A stretch of 64,000 bases of DNA, taken from CAVWTN01 sp963757945 (lineage in GTDB: Bacteria > Vulcanimicrobiota > Vulcanimicrobiia > Vulcanimicrobiales > Vulcanimicrobiaceae). Position 1 is the first letter of the stretch. Every line of letters starts with the position of its first letter. The notes below the pieces were generated by a model. The model saw only the letters and a program-made list of their open reading frames with translations, was not told the DNA's origin and did no database searches. The stretch is taken from positions 1,302,001 to 1,366,000 of the forward strand of contig CAVWTN010000002.1 in NCBI GenBank assembly GCA_963757945.1. Reading direction: 5' to 3'. Below, one piece after another: positions 35,207 through 45,500 of this stretch. The position numbers were made by a program, and so were the translations under genes.

Positions 35207-35677
35207 CTATGCGTGCAGGACCGAAGCGTCCATGCCGATCGGAAGCGGCGCCGGAACGATCGAGAACGAAAGCTCGCCGGAGCAGACGAACTGACCGTCG
35301 ACGTTCGCTTCGACGGCGACCCAGCCGATGTTCATCTTGGAGCGCAGCACCGTCGCTTCCATCATCAGACGGTCGCCCGGAACGACCGGGCGGCGGAACT
35401 TTACCTTGTTGATGCCCGCGAGATACGGCATCATCCGCGAGAACGAACCGGGCTCCATGATCGCCGTCCCGCCGAGCTGGGCCAGGGCTTCGACCATGTA
35501 AACGCCGGGCAGCACCGGGTTCCCGGGGAAATGCCCCATGAACTGCGGCTCGTTTCCCGTGACGTTCTTGTAGCCGACCGCGCGCCGCCCGGGCTCGAGC
35601 TCCGTGATCCGGTCGATCAGCAGCATCGGATACCTGTGCGGCAGGATATCCATGATTTGTCGAACGTCGAAGATCAT
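35207..35677 (-). CDS. fabZ: 3-hydroxyacyl-ACP dehydratase FabZ
   Basis: A 156-residue hotdog-fold dehydratase. Catalytic His49 and Glu63 are in GHFPGNPVLPGVYMVEALAQ; the N-terminal DVRQIMDILPHRYPMLLIDRI and the VKFRRPVVPGD loop are typical. It competes with LpxA/LpxD for 3-hydroxyacyl-ACP, and its position between lpxC and lpxA is a common arrangement. The ATG start overlaps the end of lpxC by 4 bases. The protein has a slightly extended C-terminal tail. Confidence 0.96.
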   Translation of the reverse strand: MIFDVRQIMDILPHRYPMLLIDRITELEPGRRAVGYKNVTGNEPQFMGHFPGNPVLPGVYMVEALAQLGGTAIMEPGSFSRMMPYLAGINKVKFRRPVVPGDRLMMEATVLRSKMNIGWVAVEANVDGQFVCSGELSFSIVPAPLPIGMDASVLHA

Positions 35678-36516
35678 CCGATCGCCGCTTTCTGCGCGAA
35701 CCCGGCGCGCAGCGCGCGGATCGCTTGCACGTGGAGTTTGTGTCCGCTCTTGACGGAGACGACTTCGCAGAGCGGCCAGGCACCGAGCAAGGAAAAGTCC
35801 CCGATCAAATCGAGCACCTTGTGGCGCACGACTTCACTGGCCCAGCGCAGCGGCGTCATCGGCCCCGTGTCGTCGAAGACGAGCGCGTTATCGAGCGAGC
35901 CGCCGCGCGCGAGCCCGCTGTCGAGCAGCGCCTGCACTTCGCGCAGATACCCGAACGTTCGCGCCGACGCGATCTCCTCGACGTAGCGCGCCGGTTCGAT
36001 CACGCCGTCGTAGAATTGCGAGCCGACGGGCGTTGGATAATCGACCGTGAAGCGCACCCGGAAGCGGTCCGAAGGAAAGATCCCGAGGAACGCATCGCCG
36101 GCGGAGCACCACCACGGCGAGGTCACGCGATGGATCACGCGGGAAACCGGCTGCGGCGAGAGCCCCACGCGCGCGATCTCGCGCGCGAACGTGCCGGCGC
36201 TGCCGTCGGCGACGGGGATCTCAGGGCCGTCGACTTCGATGAGCGCGTTGTCGACGCCCATCGCAAAGAGCCCCGAGAGCAGATGCTCCACGGTCGAGAC
36301 GCGGTGCGCGCCCACGCCGAGCACCGTCGCCCGGCGCGTGTCGACGACGAACTCCGCGTGCGCCGGAAAGACGATGTCGGGGCCGAGCAAGTGAAAGCGC
36401 AGCCCGCTGTCGGGACCCTGCGGCAGCACGCGCACGCGCACGTGGGCGCCGGTGTGCAGACCGACGCCCTCGATTGCGAGCGGCTCGCGGAGCGTGTGCT
36501 GTGCTGATCCCGGCAA
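35674..36516 (-). CDS. lpxC: UDP-3-O-acyl-N-acetylglucosamine deacetylase
   Basis: A 280-residue zinc deacetylase, the committed step of lipid A synthesis. Motifs: EGVGLHTG near the N-terminus, zinc-ligand His78 in STVEHLLSGL, EIPVADGSAG, and HKVLDLIGDF carrying the second His and Asp ligands and catalytic residues. It is a stand-alone LpxC, not fused to FabZ as in Bacteroidetes. No ATG or GTG precedes the conserved region; TTG 36516, three bases past the lpxD stop, gives a normal N-terminus. Confidence 0.94.
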   Translation of the reverse strand: MPGSAQHTLREPLAIEGVGLHTGAHVRVRVLPQGPDSGLRFHLLGPDIVFPAHAEFVVDTRRATVLGVGAHRVSTVEHLLSGLFAMGVDNALIEVDGPEIPVADGSAGTFAREIARVGLSPQPVSRVIHRVTSPWWCSAGDAFLGIFPSDRFRVRFTVDYPTPVGSQFYDGVIEPARYVEEIASARTFGYLREVQALLDSGLARGGSLDNALVFDDTGPMTPLRWASEVVRHKVLDLIGDFSLLGAWPLCEVVSVKSGHKLHVQAIRALRAGFAQKAAIG

Positions 36517-36518
36517 GA

Positions 36519-37532
36519 TTATCGCTTCTCCAATGCGTCGACGCGCTCGAACAGCTTTTCGAGTTTTCGGAGGCGAACCTGCTTGCGCAGCTCGTCGCGG
36601 TGATCTTGCGCGGGCCGGCCGCTGATGAACGCGCCGTCCGGGACGTCGCCCCAGACGTGCGAGGCCCCCGCGATCGTCACGCGCGAGCCGATGGTCTGAT
36701 GGCCCTTGAACGCCGCCTGGCCGCCGATGAGCGTGTAATCCCCGATGTTCGTCGAGCCCGAGACCCCCACGAATGCGGCCATCGCGCTGTTGGAGCCGAT
36801 GCGGCAGTTGTGGCCGATCTGGACCAGATTGTCGATCTTCGTGCCTTCGCCGATGCTCGTCGTGCCGGTCTGCGCGCGATCGATGCAGGTGCACGCCCCG
36901 ACTTCGACACGGTCGCCGAGGACGACGTTGCCGATCTGCGGGATCTTCACGAAGCGTCCGTCGACGAAGACATAGCCGAACCCGTCGCTGCCGATCACGG
37001 CCGAAGCCTGCAGGATCACGTCGTCGCCGGCGACGCAGCGATCGAGCAGCATCGCATGCGGGTGGAATAGACAACGCTTCCCGACGCGCGCCCCGGCGCC
37101 GATCACGACGCCCGCGAGCAACACGCTCCCCGCACCGACGTGGGCCCCGGGGCCGACCGTCACGAGCGGGCCGATGACGACGTCCGCTTCGATGACGGCG
37201 CTTTGGTCGACGACGGCGCTGGGATGCCGGAACGGCCCCTGCGGCCGGGGCGGCTCGAGATCCGCCAACAGGAGCGCGAGCGCCTTGCGCGCGGAATCCG
37301 CGAGCAACAACGGCTTCTTGGCGGCCGGAAACTTCTCGGCCAGCGCCGGTTCCGTGAGCACGGCGGCGCAGCGCGTCGCGAGCGCGTTACGCAGGTACCG
37401 CTCGTCGGTCGCGAAGGTCAGGGCCCGAGCGTCGACGTCGTCGATCGCACAGATGCGATCGATCTCGACGTTCTCGTCACCGACGACGCGGCCGCCGACT
37501 CGCGCCGCCAGGTCCGCAAGCCGCGTCGCCAT
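36519..37532 (-). CDS. lpxD: UDP-3-O-acylglucosamine N-acyltransferase
   Basis: A 337-residue acyltransferase that adds the second 3-hydroxyacyl chain in lipid A synthesis. It has a uridine-binding N-terminal domain (ARALTFATDERYL, about 1-100), hexapeptide repeats (about 100-290, with ASAVIGSDGFGYVFVDGRFVKIPQIGNV) and the catalytic His in NLVQIGHNCRIG. A short C-terminal coiled helix ends the protein. The ATG shares one base with the upstream stop (TGATG). Confidence 0.96.
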   Translation of the reverse strand: MATRLADLAARVGGRVVGDENVEIDRICAIDDVDARALTFATDERYLRNALATRCAAVLTEPALAEKFPAAKKPLLLADSARKALALLLADLEPPRPQGPFRHPSAVVDQSAVIEADVVIGPLVTVGPGAHVGAGSVLLAGVVIGAGARVGKRCLFHPHAMLLDRCVAGDDVILQASAVIGSDGFGYVFVDGRFVKIPQIGNVVLGDRVEVGACTCIDRAQTGTTSIGEGTKIDNLVQIGHNCRIGSNSAMAAFVGVSGSTNIGDYTLIGGQAAFKGHQTIGSRVTIAGASHVWGDVPDGAFISGRPAQDHRDELRKQVRLRKLEKLFERVDALEKR

Positions 37533-37933
37533 CAGCTTCCCGGCGCCTTTTCCGTGACGTGCAACAGCTTCTCCACGTCCGGCGTGATGTCGATGCCGCC
37601 GTAGCCCACGTACTCGCGGGTGACGACGAGCTTGATGTGCTTTTCGGTCGCGACCTGTTGCGCCGCGGCCTGCACGTCGTTGCTGATCTCGGTCGTGAAC
37701 CGCAGGTAGCGATCTTGGAGCGCTCGCCGCGCCGCTTGCTTCGTGCTCTCCGGAGCGTTCGAACGCTCGAGCGTCGAGGCATCCGCGCTGAGCTGATTCT
37801 GGTAGTTGATGTACTTCGGCCAGTTCGCGGCGATGCGTCCGACGTTGACCGTCGCGACGTCGGACGAAGGCGGCTTGCTACAGCCGGCGAGCGCGAGGAA
37901 GGCGAGCGTAACGAGGATGAGCGTTCGTTTCAC
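37532..37933 (-). CDS. Small OmpH/Skp-like lipoprotein
   Basis: A 133-residue protein: lipoprotein signal with lipobox LALAGC, an OmpH-like strand DVATVNVGRIAANWPKY, a short helical hairpin and the closing KLVVTREYVGYGGIDITPDVEKLL. It is the shortest of three adjacent OmpH-like genes and shares with them the GG-x-D-[IVL]-T motif near the C-terminus. Skp/OmpH proteins chaperone outer-membrane proteins to BamA, which is encoded upstream. A Cys anchor is unusual for Skp, which is normally soluble. Confidence 0.82.
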   Translation of the reverse strand: MKRTLILVTLAFLALAGCSKPPSSDVATVNVGRIAANWPKYINYQNQLSADASTLERSNAPESTKQAARRALQDRYLRFTTEISNDVQAAAQQVATEKHIKLVVTREYVGYGGIDITPDVEKLLHVTEKAPGS

Positions 37934-39258
37934 TGGTGCAGACTCTCGATATCTTTCTCGGCTTCGGAAGTGAGATCGACGCCGCCGGCCGGGGCGACCA
38001 CATCGTTGAAGACCACGGAGATGCCGCGCTTGCCGGCGAGCGCTTTGACCTCGACTTCGATCTGCGCGATCATCTGGGAGTAAAGCTCCGAGCGTTGTTT
38101 CTGAAGGCCCGCGATCTCCTTGCGCGCGCCTTCCTGGGCGCCGGCGTCGACGCCGTGCAGGGCGCCGAACCGGCGGGCCAAATCTTCGCGCGTCGTCTGA
38201 AGTTCCTTGAACGTGGTTTGCGCGTCCCGGTCGAATTGCGCCTGGTAGTCTTTGTGGATCGCCTCCAACTTTGCTTTCATTTCCGGCGTGAGCGGCGGGG
38301 CCGCCTGGCCGCTCCCGGCGGCGCCCGCTTGGGGCGCGAACGTCCCGCGGGCCGCGAGCGCCCGCGCATTCAACTTCGCGACCGCGTTCGTGCGCATCTC
38401 CTGCGCGGTCTTGACCAGTTCCGCCCGGGTCTGGGCCTGGAGCTGCTTCTGCAGGGCCGCCAGCGTCTGGCCGTCGCGATTGCGGACGGCCGCCAGCTCG
38501 TCGGCTTCCTTCCGGTCGAGCGCCTCGAGCTTGGCCGTCAGCTCCGCCCGCTCGGCATCCTCCAGCGAGAGATTCGCGAGCTTCGCGCGCGCGGAGAGGC
38601 GCTCGGCCGAGTCGCGGTTTGCGAGTTCCAGCGAGTACGCCGACTCCTTTTGTGAGAGCTCCTCCGCATTGGCGCGATAGGTCCGCGCGGCGCGTTCGTT
38701 GAGCGAGACCTGGAGCGCGTTGAACTGCGCCTCATCCTGCGCGAGCAATTGTTTGCGGTAGGCCTCGACGTCGCTGCGGGCCTGCGTCAGCCCCGCACTC
38801 TGTTGCGCGGCCGCCGTCCCGGCCACGCCGCCCGCGATCGCGGCGCCGCCCGGGCCGCCGCCCGAGCCGCCCGCGAGCGCTTGGCGGATCGCCTCGCTCT
38901 CGCGAGCGCGATAGCGCGCCTGCAGCGCGTCGAGCGCCTTCCTGGCGCGCGCCGTCGCCGCGTCGAACTGCTTGCGGAGCTGCGCATCCTGGGCCGCGAG
39001 CTCGGCACCCGACGCCGCCGCCACATCGGAGCCGGCCGCCTTGAGCTGCAGCGCCACGATGTCGTCGTCCAGTTTCGCGAGCGACCCGTAGAGCGGGTGT
39101 TTCTTGAGCAGCGGCTCCATGCGCACGAAGCCGACGGCACTGTACGGCGTGCCGTCGACGCTGTTGCCGGAGAGCGCGGCCCCCGAATGGGAGCACCCCG
39201 CGGCGGCGAGCAGCAGCCCGGCCGCAAGGGCGCTACTTAAGCGCGCTGGTAACGTCAC
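37930..39258 (-). CDS. Long coiled-coil OmpH-like lipoprotein
   Basis: About 442 residues: lipoprotein signal with lipobox LAAAGC, the OmpH-like YSAVGFVRMEPLLKKHPLYGSL, then about 300 residues of Ala/Gln/Glu/Lys-rich coiled coil broken by a Gly-rich stretch (GGSGGGPGGAAIAGGVAG), and a C-terminal OmpH segment ISVVFNDVVAPAGGVDLTSEAEKDIESL. It could be a stretched Skp-like chaperone or a periplasm-spanning tether. GTG 39258 gives a clean lipoprotein signal and overlaps the upstream gene by 26 bases; another GTG at 39276 is possible. Confidence 0.78.
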   Translation of the reverse strand: MTLPARLSSALAAGLLLAAAGCSHSGAALSGNSVDGTPYSAVGFVRMEPLLKKHPLYGSLAKLDDDIVALQLKAAGSDVAAASGAELAAQDAQLRKQFDAATARARKALDALQARYRARESEAIRQALAGGSGGGPGGAAIAGGVAGTAAAQQSAGLTQARSDVEAYRKQLLAQDEAQFNALQVSLNERAARTYRANAEELSQKESAYSLELANRDSAERLSARAKLANLSLEDAERAELTAKLEALDRKEADELAAVRNRDGQTLAALQKQLQAQTRAELVKTAQEMRTNAVAKLNARALAARGTFAPQAGAAGSGQAAPPLTPEMKAKLEAIHKDYQAQFDRDAQTTFKELQTTREDLARRFGALHGVDAGAQEGARKEIAGLQKQRSELYSQMIAQIEVEVKALAGKRGISVVFNDVVAPAGGVDLTSEAEKDIESLHQ

Positions 39259-40048
39259 TCGTGATATCGGTTCCACCGTAGACGAGGTTGCTCTTGTCGA
39301 TCACAAGGATCAAGCCGCGCTTGCGCGCGATCTCCGCGATCGCGTTGCGCGTCTGCTCGACGAGCGGATCGATCACGACCTTCTGCTTGTCCGCCATCGC
39401 TTGCTGGAAGCTCTTGAGGACCGCCTGCCGGTCGGCGTCGGTCTTGGCGCCGCGCAGCTTTTCCTGAGCCGCGCGGCCCTGGTCGTTGCGAAACTTCAGC
39501 ATCTCTTCGTTCGCGCTCTTCAGTTTCGGAACGGAGTCGATCTCGGTTTGATCGACGTACCCCACGCTCGAGGGCGGCGGCGTGCTCACCGGCGGGACCG
39601 GCGCGCCGACGCCCGTCATCAAGTCGATGACGTTGCGCGTGACGTCTTGCCCGCCGACGATGATGATGTGCCGGTCCACGATCACCGAGAGGTTCTTGCT
39701 CGAGGCGACCGAGGCGATCGCCGTCTGCGCGCGCGCGAAGAGCGGGCCCAGCAGCTCGCGCTGTTTGTCGCTGAGCTTCTTCTGGAACTCTTGCGCGATG
39801 CGGGATTGATCGGTCGGATTCGAGACGCCCTTCATGCGCTGCACGAACTGCTTGTCGAGATCCGCTTTGTAAGCGACGAGCCGGCGGTTCGCGTCGACGA
39901 ACGGCCCGAGCGAAGCGATCGCGGCCTGATCGATGTAGCCGATGTCCGTGACGTCCGCGGCGCGCACGGGCACCGTCGCCAGCGTCGCCGCGAACGTGAA
40001 TGCGCCCAGCATCGCCGCGACGCGAGAAAGCGCTCTGGAGTGTATCAC
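39233..40048 (-). CDS. Two-domain OmpH/Skp-like periplasmic protein
   Basis: A 271-residue exported protein with a cleavable signal (AAMLGAFTFAATLATVPVRAA) and two tandem OmpH-like units. The first runs from DIGYIDQAAIASLGPFVDANRRL to IIIVGGQDVTRNVIDLM; the second from SVGYVDQTEIDSVPKLKSANEEM to LVYGGTDITSDVTSALK. Each unit has a strand, a helical hairpin with LSDKQRELLGPL or MADKQKVVIDPL, and a closing GG-x-D-[IV]-T motif. The duplication is internal. GTG start directly after the bamA stop, so it should be coupled to bamA. Confidence 0.85.
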   Translation of the reverse strand: MIHSRALSRVAAMLGAFTFAATLATVPVRAADVTDIGYIDQAAIASLGPFVDANRRLVAYKADLDKQFVQRMKGVSNPTDQSRIAQEFQKKLSDKQRELLGPLFARAQTAIASVASSKNLSVIVDRHIIIVGGQDVTRNVIDLMTGVGAPVPPVSTPPPSSVGYVDQTEIDSVPKLKSANEEMLKFRNDQGRAAQEKLRGAKTDADRQAVLKSFQQAMADKQKVVIDPLVEQTRNAIAEIARKRGLILVIDKSNLVYGGTDITSDVTSALK

Positions 40049-42343
40049 CTAGAAACTCTGTCCTATTCCGAAGCTCGTATGCGTGCCGTTCTTGCCCTTC
40101 GCGAAATCGAGGCGGATCGTCTGGTGCCCGAGCTGGGGCACGTCGATCCGCAACCCGACGCCGACATCGCCGTGGTAGATCCAATCATTGTAGTTGTAGA
40201 CCTGGTTGCGCAGCAAATCGGCGATCGGATCGGCGCCGCGAATGCGCAGCGAGCCGTAATCCCCGAAGCCCACGACCGCGAACTTCCGATCGCTCGTGAG
40301 CGGATAGCGCAGTTCCGTCTGGAAGAGCCGGGCTTCCGTGCCGTAGAAGACCTCGCCGTACCCGCGCAACTGCTGCTCGGAGTATGCGAAGAGCTTGCTC
40401 GCGGGCATTGCGCCGGTCGATACGCCGATTTGGGCGTGGAATGCCAACGTCGCGTTCTTCAGCACCGGGTAGAACCGCGACGCGTCGAGCGTCGTGATCG
40501 TGTAGCCGTAATCGGAACCCAAGCCCTTGGCGCTGAACTCCGTCGCCAGCGACGCCTTGCCGCCGCGGCGCGGGTTGAAGACGTCGTCGAGCGTGTCGGT
40601 CTGGAACCCTAAGGTCAAACTGTGGAGATTCGTGGACTCGCCGTTCGCGATGCTGGCGATCGAGGAGGCGGTGATGCCGAGTGCGTTGCCGGTGAGACTC
40701 GACGACGTGAGCGACGTGCTTCCGATCGTATTGTTGACGGCGATCGTTTGATTGCCGTACACGTAATACGGGAACGGCACGAGCGTGTCGGTCGAGAGGC
40801 GCTGAACCGTCGCGCCGAAGGTCGCCGAGACGTAGTCCGTCAAGCGCCGCCCGAGGTTGAGCGAAACGCCGGCCGCCTTGTTCTCGTAGTCCGCGACGAC
40901 CCCTGAGATCGGCGAGTTGTTCGGCTGCAGCGTGATGCCGACCGTTCCGGACGTCGTCCCCGGAGCGGCCGACGCGCCGGGGGCGGGGGCAGCGGTGATC
41001 GTCGGCACGGGCGCGATCGAGGATGCCGCCGACACGCCGTAGGCTTGCAGATAGTTCGTCGTCGACTGCGTGAAGATCGAAGCGCCGAGGCTGTACCTCT
41101 GCGACTGCTTCGTCTTGCCCAGGAACGGAATGCTGTAGGAGGCCGAGGCATCGGAGATGCGCGCGCCGCGTTCGAAGCGCACCGACGCGCCGTTCCCGGT
41201 GCCGTCGAGGTTGTTCTGCGAGAAGCCGAGGTTCCCGGTCAGGCCCGTCCCGTTGGGGCCGCCCGAGTAACCGACGCCGACGTTGGCTTGGCCCGTGCGC
41301 TGCTCTTTCACGTTCCAAACGAGCGTGAACGCGTAGGGCTTCTTCGGATCGGGGCCGGGTTTCGTGACCGGCTCGACTTTCTCGAAGAATCCCAGGTTGT
41401 TCAAACGCTCGTAATCACGGCGCAGCAGCCCCGTCGTGATGACCATCCCCGGACGCAGCCGCAATTGGCGCCGGATGACTTCATCCTTGGTCAAATCGTT
41501 GCCGGTGATCATCACCGCCGCGACCGTCATCGCCGAGACCGTGTAGATCACATCGGCGGTGCCCTTCGCGAGATCGACGCTCGACGGATCGATCCCCGCC
41601 TCGAACTCGCCCAGGTTGAGATCGTATTTGTCGTAGAGCTTCTTGATGCTCTCGAAGTCCTTGTCGCGCGTGTCCTCGGAGTACGGCTGCCCTTCCTTGA
41701 GCGAGAGCGCGCCCTTGATCAGATTCGGAGGGAGCACTCGCGCATCGCCTCTGATGATGATGTTGCGCACCGTGAGGCCCTCGCGAATGTCGATGCGCAG
41801 GACCCCGGTCTCTTTGTCGATGTTGAGGTCGCGCACGTGCGTGGGGACCTGGCCGCCGTAGCCGACCTTGTCGTAGTACGAATTGATCTTCAGGACGTCC
41901 TGATGGAACGTGTTCATGTTCAGGACTTGGCCGACCGAGGTGTCCATCAGCGCCAGGAGCGTGTCGCCCGGCACGTGGTCGTTCCCCGTGAAGGTGATGC
42001 GCGTGACGACCGGATTCTCGATCACCCGGAAGGTGACGGAGATGCCGTCGGGGCGCTGCCGGATGAGCGGCGGGACTTGATCGGCGAAAAACCCGAGATC
42101 GTTGATCGCCTGGAGGTCGGCGCGGATCGTGTTCTCGTTGAACGGATCGCCGACTTTCGTCGTAACCACCGCGAGGATGCGGTCGGCCGGCACGTGCGCG
42201 TTCCCAGAGACCGAGACGCTGACGATGCGTTGCGCCTCGGCCGCGCCGGCGACGAGCGGGCCCGGTACCAGGGAGAGGACGAGGCTCACGAGTGCACTTA
42301 GCGCGACAAGACTGCGACGCACGCGGCGAAGACCTGGGAACAT
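40049..42343 (-). CDS. bamA: Outer-membrane protein assembly factor BamA
   Basis: A 764-residue Omp85 protein. A signal peptide (about 1-37) is followed by POTRA domains from RIVSVSVSGNAHVPADRILAVV; at least four can be traced, including VTRITFTGNDHVPGDTLLALM and AAVMITGNDLTKDEVIRRQLRLRPG. The C-terminal barrel ends in Phe (SFGIGQSF), as expected for Bam recognition. It inserts beta-barrels such as the SLH porin. ATG 42343 is chosen as the first start giving a signal peptide. Confidence 0.95.
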   Translation of the reverse strand: MFPGLRRVRRSLVALSALVSLVLSLVPGPLVAGAAEAQRIVSVSVSGNAHVPADRILAVVTTKVGDPFNENTIRADLQAINDLGFFADQVPPLIRQRPDGISVTFRVIENPVVTRITFTGNDHVPGDTLLALMDTSVGQVLNMNTFHQDVLKINSYYDKVGYGGQVPTHVRDLNIDKETGVLRIDIREGLTVRNIIIRGDARVLPPNLIKGALSLKEGQPYSEDTRDKDFESIKKLYDKYDLNLGEFEAGIDPSSVDLAKGTADVIYTVSAMTVAAVMITGNDLTKDEVIRRQLRLRPGMVITTGLLRRDYERLNNLGFFEKVEPVTKPGPDPKKPYAFTLVWNVKEQRTGQANVGVGYSGGPNGTGLTGNLGFSQNNLDGTGNGASVRFERGARISDASASYSIPFLGKTKQSQRYSLGASIFTQSTTNYLQAYGVSAASSIAPVPTITAAPAPGASAAPGTTSGTVGITLQPNNSPISGVVADYENKAAGVSLNLGRRLTDYVSATFGATVQRLSTDTLVPFPYYVYGNQTIAVNNTIGSTSLTSSSLTGNALGITASSIASIANGESTNLHSLTLGFQTDTLDDVFNPRRGGKASLATEFSAKGLGSDYGYTITTLDASRFYPVLKNATLAFHAQIGVSTGAMPASKLFAYSEQQLRGYGEVFYGTEARLFQTELRYPLTSDRKFAVVGFGDYGSLRIRGADPIADLLRNQVYNYNDWIYHGDVGVGLRIDVPQLGHQTIRLDFAKGKNGTHTSFGIGQSF

Positions 42344-42547
42344 ATCGATGGCGGCTTCCTTCGGCTTGATGAGTCCGGGTCTCCCCGGACGCCCCGGCGC
42401 GCTAATGGCCCCAGGGGTGCCCGCAGCGCGAGCCGGCGACCGGCTCGCCCGTGCAACCACAGTAACGCGCGAGCGAGCCCGAGAGTTTATCAGCCCGCGG
42501 GGTTCGTTTTGGCAAAGGAAGGCTCCCCCGTCCGCCCAGGCGCTGCC
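42344..42547 (-). other. tamB-bamA gap with two perfect hairpins
   Basis: A 204-base gap between two genes read in the same direction, long for this cluster. It holds a 7-bp hairpin (42373-42379 with 42384-42390, 4-nt loop) and a 9-bp hairpin (42428-42436 with 42440-42448, 3-nt loop). Neither has a U-tract. They may attenuate tamB transcription, stabilise bamA mRNA, or mark a promoter region for bamA. No gene seen. Confidence 0.5.
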
Positions 42548-45500
42548 TCACCAGAAGAGGTGTTGCAGGGAAAAAGAGTATCCCCTCGTCCCGGTCGCCG
42601 GGAGGATGCTCAGGGCGCGGACGTCGCTGCCGGCGAGCGTCACCGGCGCCAGCGTGTAGTCGCTCGTCGCGATCGACTGAAAAAAGGTCAGCTGTGCGAC
42701 CGTCGCGACGCCGTGCGAGAACTCGAGCCCGAGCGTTTGGCGATACGGGTAAAAGAAGCCCGAGCCGTAGATCGCGCTGATGTTCTTGCCGAGCCCGCGC
42801 CGCGCGCTCAGCCCGACTTCGCCGCCGTACCCGAGCGTGACGTTGAGGCTGCTCAGGCCGATCGCGTTGCCGACGGCCGTTTCAATCGGCGAGAGCATGT
42901 TGCGCACGAACTGCGCGTTGAGGACTTCGAAGGCTTGTTGCGCGACCATCGTATCGGCGCTCGTCGCGCCCCTGTTGACCGTTTGCTGCTGCGCCGCATC
43001 CAGCGGAGTTTGCAGTCTGCCGGTCGACGAAAACAGGTTCGCACCGATCGCCGGCGCGCGCAGCAGCAGGCCGAGGATCTGCGGCTGATCGTACTGCGGA
43101 ACCGATGAGAACGAGATCGACGGACTCGTCACGATCCCGCTCACGTTCATCGTGATATCCGCGCCGCCGCCGTAGTTGGCAGCGGGATCGGGATTGCTCA
43201 CGTGCGTCGTCGCGCGCGCATTGAGCACGGGAATGATGCCGTCCGCGGGATCGAAGGTCACGAACCCGTCGAGCAAGCGGAACGACGTGTTGAAATAGGT
43301 GATCGTCCCCCCGGTCGAATCGAAGCGCCCCTGCAAGCGCGGGGCGAGGAACGTGCCGGTCAAGTGCACGGCGCCGCGTGCGCCGAGATCCAGATTCGCG
43401 CTGCGCACGCGCGCGTTGTTCGCGGCGCGCAACTGCATGTCGTAGGCGAGGTTCGGGCCCGTGGGCGAAGCGGGCGGCGTGTAGAACGGGCTCGTCGCGG
43501 CGGAGTCGCTCGGCTTGTAGAGCGCGGAGAACGGCACGACGGCGTCGCCGAGCGAGGCCTCGCCGGCGAGCAGCGCCGTCGCCTGCGGGGCATGCGAGAG
43601 CTTCACGCTCGCTTCGAGCGTCCCGCGCCCGTAATCCGGCAGATCGAGCCGCGCGTGCTTCGCGGTCGCCGCGAACGCATACGACGAGGACTCCGCGAGG
43701 TGCGTGAGATCGGGGATCGTGATCGTTCCGGCGGCATCCAGCGCGCCGCCGCCGGCATCGGCGTGCAATGCCGTCAGCTGCACGGTGTTCGCGGCGAGCG
43801 TCATGCGGCCCGCGACATTCGTCAGCGGCGCGCGCTCGAACGGCGTGACGATCCGGCCCCCGGTCAGCGCGAGTTCACCCGTTAGCCGCGAGTCGCCCGC
43901 CGTGCCCCCGAGCGCGATGCGCCCCGCCAGCGTGCCCGCGAGCTCGGACGTCTTCGGGAGGAGCGGAAGGAAGTCGGAGAGATCGACGCCTCTCGCCTCG
44001 GCTTCGAGCGTGATCGGGGCCTTGGGCGGCCCGAGCGCGAACGGCGCGACCGTGAAGGGGAGCGAGCCGGCCAGCAGCAGGCTCCCTTTCGTAAAGTCGA
44101 TTTCGGCGTCGCTCAGGCGCAGGTCGCGTCCGGTGCTCTCGAGGGAGCCGACGACGAGCGGCACGGCGACGCCGCTCGCGCTCCCCCCGGTCACTTCGAA
44201 GGCGCCGCTCAGCGCCGGATGCAGACGCGTGCCGCGAATGCGCGCGTCGGCCTCGAGCGCGCCTGCGAGCGGCAAGCGCCGCTCCGCCAGCCGTGCCAGG
44301 CTCGCTCCGATATCCGCGCTCGTCGCGTGAAGGTGCAGATCGAGCGGGTCCTTCTCCCCAAACCCGAACGAGCCGTCACCGCGGACCGAGAGCGTGGGCA
44401 CGTCGAGCGCGAGCGAAGTGATCGTCGTGCGCGCGAGCGTCGAGGTGGCATCGATCGTCAGCCGATCGACCGGGAGCCGGCCGACCGTGCCGCCGAGCAG
44501 CGTCGCATCGCTGGTCACGGCCAGCGCCGGGTAGCGCCCCTTCACGGTCGCGTTCGCGTCGACGCGGCCCGTCAGCGGCAGGTCGTACCCCAGCGCCGGA
44601 AGCCAGACGCCCAGGTCGAGCCCCCGCAACGTACCTTTAAGTGCGTACTCCGAGCGCGCGAACAATCTGACCAAGCGCGAGTGCTCGGGGAGCGTCAGAC
44701 CGCCGCTGGCATCGAGATTCCCGGCGGGGCCGGAAAACCCGAGCACGCCCTCGACCTGGCGCCCTCGGCTCGACCAGACCGCACGCGTATCCCCGAGGTC
44801 GAAGCGACGATAGCGAAAGTCCGCGATATCGGTGTCGGCCGAGGTTTGGACCGCGCCATGGCTGCGCGCGAACGACAAGGCGACGTGGCCGCGCCCCCCG
44901 AGGACGTCGCCCTCGTCGAAGAGGTCGTTGAAATCCGCGAGATCGGCTTGCGGCGCGCTGATGCGCAGCGAGACGTTCTGCAGGTTCCGCCCGCTTCCGG
45001 AGAATCCGACGACGGTCGTGCCCACGGTCACGCTGCCGGCGCGCGCGTCCAGGATGCCGCCGCCGTATGAGACCCGCGCGGCGCCGTCCCGGAACGCCTG
45101 GCCGTTCGCCGTTCCTTCCGGGACCCGCACGTCGCCCGCGATCGTCGGCGACGCCCCCCGGCCGCCGACGCGCACGTCCGCGTCCAGGCTCCCCCCGACG
45201 TCGCGCCGTTGCGGGTAGGCCCGGCGCACGAGCGCCCCGAGCTTCGCCCCCCGCAGCGAAATTGCGAGGTCGTACTGCGGCACCGTGGCCACGCTCGAGA
45301 GCCGGCCGTCGAACCGGCTCAGGGTCCCGCCGACCAGCGCCGAGCCCCCGGCGAAGGTGACGGTGCCGTCCTGCAGCCTCAGCGAGCTGTGGCCGGACAG
45401 GTCGACCGCTCCGTAGCGGCCGTCGTCCAGGAGAACGTTGGCCTCGGCGAACGGCGCCGCCCGCGCGGCCCCGACCGTGCCGACCAGCGCGATCCGGCCG

